Shown here: piece by piece, positions 6,825-11,566 of the stretch | How the letters are laid out: each line of letters begins with the position of its first letter | Numbering within the stretch: the first letter of the stretch is position 1 | Source of the DNA: an uncultured Prevotella sp. | Lineage (GTDB): Bacteria; Bacteroidota; Bacteroidia; Bacteroidales; Bacteroidaceae | Direction: 5' to 3' | DNA length: 11,566 nt | NCBI GenBank assembly: GCA_900550635.1 | Contig: URSZ01000075.1 | Span: 1-11,566 of the forward strand | The notes under the pieces: model-generated | Told to the model about the DNA's origin: nothing | Seen by the model: the letters and a program-made list of their open reading frames with translations, nothing else | The model's database searches: none | Program-made: the position numbers and the translations under genes

Positions 6825-6952
6825 GTGCTTTTTGCCAAAATACCTGCACACCAACTAAAAAATGCGGACAACTTTGTTTTTCACTCCAAAGACCTGTTTT
6901 CGCTTACCACACATTCTTTTGCATTAACATGCGCCAGTTAATCAAAAAACTA

Positions 6953-6960
6953 TATATTTG
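6953..6960 (+). promoter_or_regulatory. Likely -7 element for the GH95 gene
   Basis: TATATTTG matches TAnnTTTG and lies 33 bases before the chosen ATG at 6994, giving a leader of about 27 bases. No good -33 TTTG is present (the nearest, at 6918-6921, is 31 bp away). Together with the element at 6817-6824 it makes 6797-6993 a divergent intergenic region. Confidence 0.55.
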
Positions 6961-6993
6961 AAAACCATACCAACACGTAATCTTTTTCCTACC

Positions 6994-9438
6994 ATGAAAA
7001 AAATCCTTATAGCCCTTAGCCTGCTGTCTGCACTTTCCTTTATAACCCTTGCGGCGCAAAGCCGGTACACCGTATGGTTCGACCGTCCCAACTCACTCCG
7101 GGGCAAGAACGTATGGCTCAAGAACAACCAGCCGGGAAATTCCGGCCCTATGGTAAACCTCGACCCCGAATGGGAGCACTCCTCACTGCCTATCGGCAAC
7201 GGTAACATCGGCGCAAACATAATGGGCTCAATATCCGAAGAGCGGCTGACGCTTAACGAAAAGACCCTTTGGTGCGGAGGGCCGGGAACATCAGGCGGAC
7301 CGCAGCACTATTGGGATGTAAACAAGAACTCTGTTGACGCGCTCAGGAAAATACGCCAGGCCTTCAAGGACGGCGACAACGAATTGGCGGCCAGGCTCAC
7401 CGAAGAGAACCTGAACGGCAAGGCAGAATACGAGGCTTATGACGAAAAACCGTTCCGCTTCGGCTCATACACCACGCTCGGCGAACTGAACATCGAAACC
7501 GGCCTCGACAGCAGCAACTACTCGGCATACCGTCGGGAGCTTTCGGTCGACTCGGCCGTGGCCCGCGTAAGTTTCACTGTCGACGGAGTCAGATATAACC
7601 GCACATACTTCGTATCGTATCCCGACAATGTCATGGTCATCAAGTTCACGGCCGACAGGAAAGGCAAGCAGAATCTACGAATAAAATACTCGCCAACACC
7701 AATAATGCAGGGCGCTACAACATGCAACGACACGCACGGAATTACATACCTCGGACACCTAACCGACAACAACATGGAATTCTGCGTAAGGATACGGGCG
7801 ATAGCCGAAGGCGGGAACATAAGCTGCAAGGACGGGGCAATAAACGTAAGCGGAGCAGACGAAGCCGTATTCCTGTTCACTGCCGATACCGACTACAAGC
7901 CTAACTTCGACCCCGACACCACCGACGCAAAGGCATACGTAGGCGTAAACCCAACCCGCACAACGAAGAAATGGATAAGCCGCGCGGCGAAACGCAGCTA
8001 TGCGTCCCTGCTCGAACGCCATGTGGCCGATTATCGCGAATTGTTCGACCGCGTAAGGCTCAACCTGAACGACAACAAACCGTCGGCCACACCGACGCCC
8101 GACAGGCTTAAAGCCTATCGCAACGGAACAACCGACCATGCACTCGAAGAACTTTACTTCCAGTTCGGTAGATACCTGCTCATATCCTCGTCGCGCCCGG
8201 GGCAAATGCCTGCCAACCTCCAGGGAATATGGCAAAACAACACAAGCGCACCATGGCACGCCGATTTCCACAACAACGTAAACATACAAATGAACTACTG
8301 GCCTGCACTGACCACAAACCTGGCCGAATGCGCCGAACCGATGGAAACTTTCATACGCACGCTCGAGAAGCCGGGTTCACGCACGGCCGAAAGTTACTTT
8401 GGCAAAGGCGGATGGACGGCGTCGATTTCGGCAAATCCCTTCGGGTTCACTGCCCCGTTCGCAAGAGTGAGCATGATTTCCAACCTCGGATTCATCCTGG
8501 GCCCGTGGTTAGCCACACACATGTGGGAATACTTCGACTTCACGCGCGACTATGACTTCCTGCGCCGCAGCTACCACCTAATCAAAGGCGGGGCAGACTT
8601 TGCGACAAACTACCTGTGGATGTACAAGGGCCACTACACCTGCGCCCCGTCCACGTCGCCCGAACACGGGCCGATAGGCGTGGGAGCAACGTTTGCAAAC
8701 GCCGTGGCGCGCGAAATACTCATCGACGCGCGGAAAGCAGCCGAGACGCTTGACCGCAATGAAGGAGAACGCGCCATTTGGGCAGAGAAAGAACAGAACA
8801 TAGTGCCTTATCGCATTGGCCGCTACGGACAACTAATGGAATGGTACGACGACATCGACAACCCCGACGACAAGCACCGCCATGTTAACCACCTGTTCGG
8901 CCTGCACCCGGGAAGCACAATAAGCGTAACCGGCACACCCGACCTGGCCAAGGCTGCAAGGGTCGTGCTCGAGCACAGGGGCGACGGAGCAACCGGTTGG
9001 AGCATGGGCTGGAAAATAAACCTGTGGGCAAGGCTGCACGACGGCAACCACGCATACCTGCTGCTGGGCAACCTGCTGAAAAACGGCACACTCGACAACC
9101 TGTGGGACACGCACCCCCCGTTTCAGATAGACGGCAACTTCGGAGGAACAGCAGGCATGGCCGAAATGCTGCTGCAAAGCCATGGCGGAACCATAACGCT
9201 GCTCCCCGCCCTGCCCGACGCATGGCAAAAAGGCAGCGTCAAAGGATTATGTGCGCGGGGCAACTTCGAAGTCGACATCAAGTGGAACGAAGGGAAACTG
9301 GTTGACGCCACCATAAAATCAAAAAGCGGCGGAACATGCAAAGTGATGTACGGCGACAGGCAAATAGTACTCGACACCAAACGGGGCAAGAGCTACACAA
9401 TAAAAGCGATAAACGGGCAACTCGAAGCCGGCAGTTGA
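6994..9438 (+). CDS. GH95 alpha-L-fucosidase, secreted
   Basis: Predicted inverting glycoside hydrolase of family 95, releasing terminal alpha-1,2-linked L-fucose from host or plant glycans. The start at ATG 6994 gives 814 residues with a signal peptide (MKKIL, hydrophobic to about 20, probable cleavage near LAA-QS), so periplasmic or exported; no lipobox Cys. N-terminal beta domain: EWEHSSLPIGNGNIGA (59-74) and LNEKTLWCGGP (87-97). (alpha/alpha)6 domain: FHNNVNIQMNYWPA (425-438), PSTSPEH (552-558) and PFQIDGNFGGTAG (709-721). By comparison with Bifidobacterium bifidum AfcA, as I recall it, Glu557 is the acid, Asp713 with Asn428 and Asn430 activates water, and His426 matches the His linked to fucose rather than galactose preference. 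An alpha-L-galactosidase remains possible. No SusC/SusD or other carbohydrate genes flank it. Confidence 0.92.
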   Translation: MKKILIALSLLSALSFITLAAQSRYTVWFDRPNSLRGKNVWLKNNQPGNSGPMVNLDPEWEHSSLPIGNGNIGANIMGSISEERLTLNEKTLWCGGPGTSGGPQHYWDVNKNSVDALRKIRQAFKDGDNELAARLTEENLNGKAEYEAYDEKPFRFGSYTTLGELNIETGLDSSNYSAYRRELSVDSAVARVSFTVDGVRYNRTYFVSYPDNVMVIKFTADRKGKQNLRIKYSPTPIMQGATTCNDTHGITYLGHLTDNNMEFCVRIRAIAEGGNISCKDGAINVSGADEAVFLFTADTDYKPNFDPDTTDAKAYVGVNPTRTTKKWISRAAKRSYASLLERHVADYRELFDRVRLNLNDNKPSATPTPDRLKAYRNGTTDHALEELYFQFGRYLLISSSRPGQMPANLQGIWQNNTSAPWHADFHNNVNIQMNYWPALTTNLAECAEPMETFIRTLEKPGSRTAESYFGKGGWTASISANPFGFTAPFARVSMISNLGFILGPWLATHMWEYFDFTRDYDFLRRSYHLIKGGADFATNYLWMYKGHYTCAPSTSPEHGPIGVGATFANAVAREILIDARKAAETLDRNEGERAIWAEKEQNIVPYRIGRYGQLMEWYDDIDNPDDKHRHVNHLFGLHPGSTISVTGTPDLAKAARVVLEHRGDGATGWSMGWKINLWARLHDGNHAYLLLGNLLKNGTLDNLWDTHPPFQIDGNFGGTAGMAEMLLQSHGGTITLLPALPDAWQKGSVKGLCARGNFEVDIKWNEGKLVDATIKSKSGGTCKVMYGDRQIVLDTKRGKSYTIKAINGQLEAGS

Positions 9439-9554
9439 AAAACACATCCCATATACAGGCAAGGCCATACCGGCAACTCCGGACCACGCCTCATCCCTAA
9501 AAAGAAAACACAGATATTGCACACTCCGGAGACGCCAAGGCGCAAAACAATCCT

Positions 9555-9627
9555 TATGTCAGACATAATTCAAAATATGTCTGACATATTTTAAAATATC
9601 TCAGACATATTTTTTGCACACTCCCGG
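9555..9627 (+). repeat. 73-bp intergenic repeat, copy B (between GH95 gene and uvrA)
   Basis: Second copy of the element at 2385-2457, same orientation, no gaps. Cores lie at 9558 (GTCAGAC), 9579 (GTCTGAC) and 9600 (CTCAGAC), again exactly 21 bp apart, with CTCCCGG at 9621-9627. Bases 9572-9592 and 9593-9613 are complementary at 20 of 21 positions (only C9585/C9600 fails), giving a long AT-rich hairpin ending in T (9610-9615). The first unit is also a perfect 13-base complement of the second, so 1:2 and 2:3 pairings exclude each other. It lies 116 bases after the GH95 stop, where no other terminator is seen, and about 70 bases before the uvrA promoter element, so a terminator role for the GH95 transcript is plausible. 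Confidence 0.8.
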
Positions 9628-9697
9628 CAAGGTCGGCGAAAAAACGGATTCTACAAAACGCGGCCTGCATGTATCCTCATAATACGGTGAAAATAGC

Positions 9698-9705
9698 TAT
9701 CTTTG
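9698..9705 (+). promoter_or_regulatory. Likely -7 element for uvrA
   Basis: TATCTTTG matches TAnnTTTG and lies 27 bases before the ATG at 9733, giving a leader of about 20 bases. No -33 TTTG at normal spacing was found. It supports separate transcription of uvrA from the GH95 gene and argues against the TTG at 9703 as start, which lies inside this element. Confidence 0.55.
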
Positions 9706-9732
9706 CAATTCGCATTCGAAATCCCATACAAT

Positions 9733-11526
9733 ATGGAGCAATACATACACGTGGCCGGAGCCCGGGTCAACAACCTGAAAAACGTTACCGTCGACATCCC
9801 ACGCGACAAGTTCGTAGTAATCACAGGATTGTCAGGGTCAGGCAAATCATCGCTGGCGTTCGACACATTGTATGCCGAAGGGCAGCGGCGCTACGTGGAA
9901 AGCCTGTCGGCCTATGCACGCCAGTTTCTCGGCCGCATGTCAAAGCCCGACTGCGATTTCATAACCGGCCTCCCGCCAGCCATAGCCATACAGCAGCATG
10001 TGGCACAGCGCAACCCGCGTTCCACAGTGGGTACCACCACCGAGATATACGACTACCTGCGACTGCTGTACGCAAGGATTGGCAAGACATACTCTCCCGT
10101 AAGCGGAACTGAAGTGCGCCACGACACGGCCGACAACGTGGTGAACTGCGCACTCACATACGCCCCGGGTACGAAACTCACCGTACTCTCGCCGCTGAAA
10201 ATACGCGGAGGACGCACTCTTGCCGAACAACTGGCCATAAACGTACAGCAAGGCCTTACAAAAATCGATGTAGACGGCGAAATACTCAACATAGAAGACT
10301 ACATCGGCTCGCTTGATTTCGAGAAAAAACAAACATCATCTATATACGTGATAATCGACCGCCTGAGCGTGAACAACTCAAAGGACGCGGTATCGCGACT
10401 CACCGACTCGGTGGAAACAGCTTTCTTTGAAGGCGACGGAGAATGCCTCCTGCGCCTGTATCCTTCGAGAATACTGCACCATTTCTCAACACGCTTCGAG
10501 GCCGACGGCATACTGTTCGAAGAACCCGAGGAAAACATGTTCTCGTTCAACTCCCCGCTCGGCGCATGTCCCACCTGCGGCGGAATAGGACGCACACTCG
10601 GAATAGACGAAAACCTCGTCGTGCCCGACAAAACGCGGAACGTTTACGAAGGAGCCGTTGTTTGCTGGCGCGGAGAAAAAATGGGACTGTGGCACGACGA
10701 ATTCTGCCGCCGCGCAAAGAAAAACAAATTCCCCATCTTCACCCCATACTACAAACTGTCGCAACGGGAAAAAGACATTCTCTGGCACGGAAGCGACGAG
10801 GAACGACGCCTGCCCGAAGAACAGCAGGTAAGCATAGACGCTTTCTTCCGTATGCTCGAAGCAAACAAGTACAAGATACAATATCGCGTAATGCTTGCCC
10901 GATACAGAGGAAAGACCGTATGCCCCGACTGCCACGGCACACGCCTGAAGCAACAGGCCTCTTACGTAAAGATAGGCGGACGGGCCATTACCGAACTCGT
11001 GGACATGCCTGTAGAAGAACTGCAGCACTTTTTCAGCAACCTGCAGCTCAGCGACACTGAAAAGCGTATTTCCGAACGTATCATAAAGGAAATAAACGGA
11101 CGCCTGCGCTATCTTGTAAACGTAGGGCTGGGCTACCTCACCCTTAACCGTCCGAGCAACACGCTTTCGGGCGGGGAAAGCCAGCGTATCAGCCTTGCAA
11201 CCTCATTGGGCAGCAGTCTCATAGGCTCTCTGTACATTCTCGACGAACCGAGCATTGGCCTCCACAGCCGCGACACAGACAGGCTGATAAGCATCCTGCG
11301 CGAGTTGCAGCAGATAGGCAACACCGTTGTCGTGGTGGAACACGACGAGGACATAATGCGCGCGGCCGACTACATAATCGACGTAGGGCCGGACTCCGGG
11401 CGGCACGGAGGGGAAATAGTATATGCCGGCGACCTTTCCGACATCACCACCGGCACAAAAAGCCATACGCAGCAATACATGCTAAAGGAACAATCAATAA
11501 AACTGCCCAAAAACCCAACGGCATGA
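9733..11526 (+). CDS. uvrA: UvrA excinuclease subunit, first ABC half only (split or frameshifted)
   Basis: DNA-damage recognition ATPase of nucleotide excision repair. The 597 residues contain Walker A GLSGSGKS (32-39), ARQFLGRM (62-69), the insertion-domain zinc cysteines C279/C282 and C397/C400, the ABC signature NTLSGGESQRI (476-486), Walker B with LYILDEPSIGL (500-510) and VEHDED (535-540). Full UvrA has about 940 residues; here the frame stops at TGA (11524-11526) just after IKLPK, in the linker before the second ATPase half. An A5 run (11509-11513) precedes the stop; removing one A would keep the frame open to the window end. Alternatively an ATG (11523-11525) overlaps the stop as ATGA and opens another frame. 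The first half looks intact, so a single recent change, a sequencing error or a true split are all possible. Confidence 0.9.
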   Translation: MEQYIHVAGARVNNLKNVTVDIPRDKFVVITGLSGSGKSSLAFDTLYAEGQRRYVESLSAYARQFLGRMSKPDCDFITGLPPAIAIQQHVAQRNPRSTVGTTTEIYDYLRLLYARIGKTYSPVSGTEVRHDTADNVVNCALTYAPGTKLTVLSPLKIRGGRTLAEQLAINVQQGLTKIDVDGEILNIEDYIGSLDFEKKQTSSIYVIIDRLSVNNSKDAVSRLTDSVETAFFEGDGECLLRLYPSRILHHFSTRFEADGILFEEPEENMFSFNSPLGACPTCGGIGRTLGIDENLVVPDKTRNVYEGAVVCWRGEKMGLWHDEFCRRAKKNKFPIFTPYYKLSQREKDILWHGSDEERRLPEEQQVSIDAFFRMLEANKYKIQYRVMLARYRGKTVCPDCHGTRLKQQASYVKIGGRAITELVDMPVEELQHFFSNLQLSDTEKRISERIIKEINGRLRYLVNVGLGYLTLNRPSNTLSGGESQRISLATSLGSSLIGSLYILDEPSIGLHSRDTDRLISILRELQQIGNTVVVVEHDEDIMRAADYIIDVGPDSGRHGGEIVYAGDLSDITTGTKSHTQQYMLKEQSIKLPKNPTA

Positions 11527-11566
11527 AACAACAAAATCGAAGAGAAAAGAGCACCCGAAAACAACC

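Noticed and set aside
6797..6871. Upstream in-frame ATG at 6871 for the DUF4230 lipoprotein
   Set aside because: It would put 25 residues before a good lipoprotein signal peptide, and the -7 element at 6817-6824 lies inside that extension.
6958..6993. TTG at 6958 as start of the GH95 gene
   Set aside because: It overlaps the TATATTTG promoter element and would bury the signal peptide; ATG at 6994 gives a normal one.
9477..9531. CTCCGGA/TCCGGAG inverted repeat after the GH95 gene
   Set aside because: Seven pairs with a 41-base gap and no T-run; could be chance. The stronger hairpin in the repeat at 9572-9613 is a better terminator candidate.
9555..9627. CRISPR-like reading of the three 21-bp-spaced units
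   Set aside because: Repeats are 13-17 bases with 4-8-base AT-rich gaps, not unique spacers, and no cas gene is present.
9703..9732. TTG at 9703 as start of uvrA
   Set aside because: It lies inside the TATCTTTG element; ATG at 9733 gives the usual UvrA N-terminus.

Overview
The window looks like a Bacteroidales chromosome segment (Bacteroides/Prevotella-like). The reasons are promoters of the Bacteroidetes type (TAnnTTTG, once with a TTTG 19 bp upstream), A-rich start regions without Shine-Dalgarno sequences, a trp order of trpB-trpE-trpG-trpD, a lipoprotein with the acidic Bacteroidetes surface-export signal, paired DUF4230 proteins and a GH95 fucosidase. I see no tRNA, rRNA, CRISPR array, transposase or phage gene. 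Family names rest on recognised motifs; no database search was run.

Region 1 (1-3976, minus strand) is the 5' part of a tryptophan biosynthesis operon, read right to left: promoter, a 22-residue leader peptide with two adjacent Trp codons, a strong intrinsic terminator, then trpB, trpE, trpG and trpD (trpD runs off the left edge). The leader RNA can be folded into all four segments of a ribosome-mediated attenuator: a 1:2 hairpin just after the Trp codons, a 2:3 pairing between the end of the leader ORF and the terminator loop, and the 3:4 terminator. This is the clearest regulatory system in the window.

Region 2 (4013-6824, minus strand) is a three-gene operon of unknown role: a DUF4230 lipoprotein, a membrane-anchored DUF4230 protein, and a clostripain-like (C11) cysteine peptidase lipoprotein that is probably surface exposed.

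Region 3 (6953-11566, plus strand) starts from a promoter divergent to region 2. It holds a secreted GH95 alpha-L-fucosidase and then uvrA from its own promoter. The uvrA frame closes after the first ABC half, exactly in the linker before the second ATPase, so the gene is frameshifted, split, or carries a sequencing error.

The least explained feature is a 73-bp intergenic element present twice in the same orientation, in the trpB-trpE gap (2385-2457) and between the fucosidase and uvrA (9555-9627). Each copy has three palindromic units at exactly 21-bp spacing, a T-run and a CTCCCGG at a fixed distance. The copies align without gaps (62 of 73 bases identical by my hand count), and one stem pair changes in a compensatory way between them.
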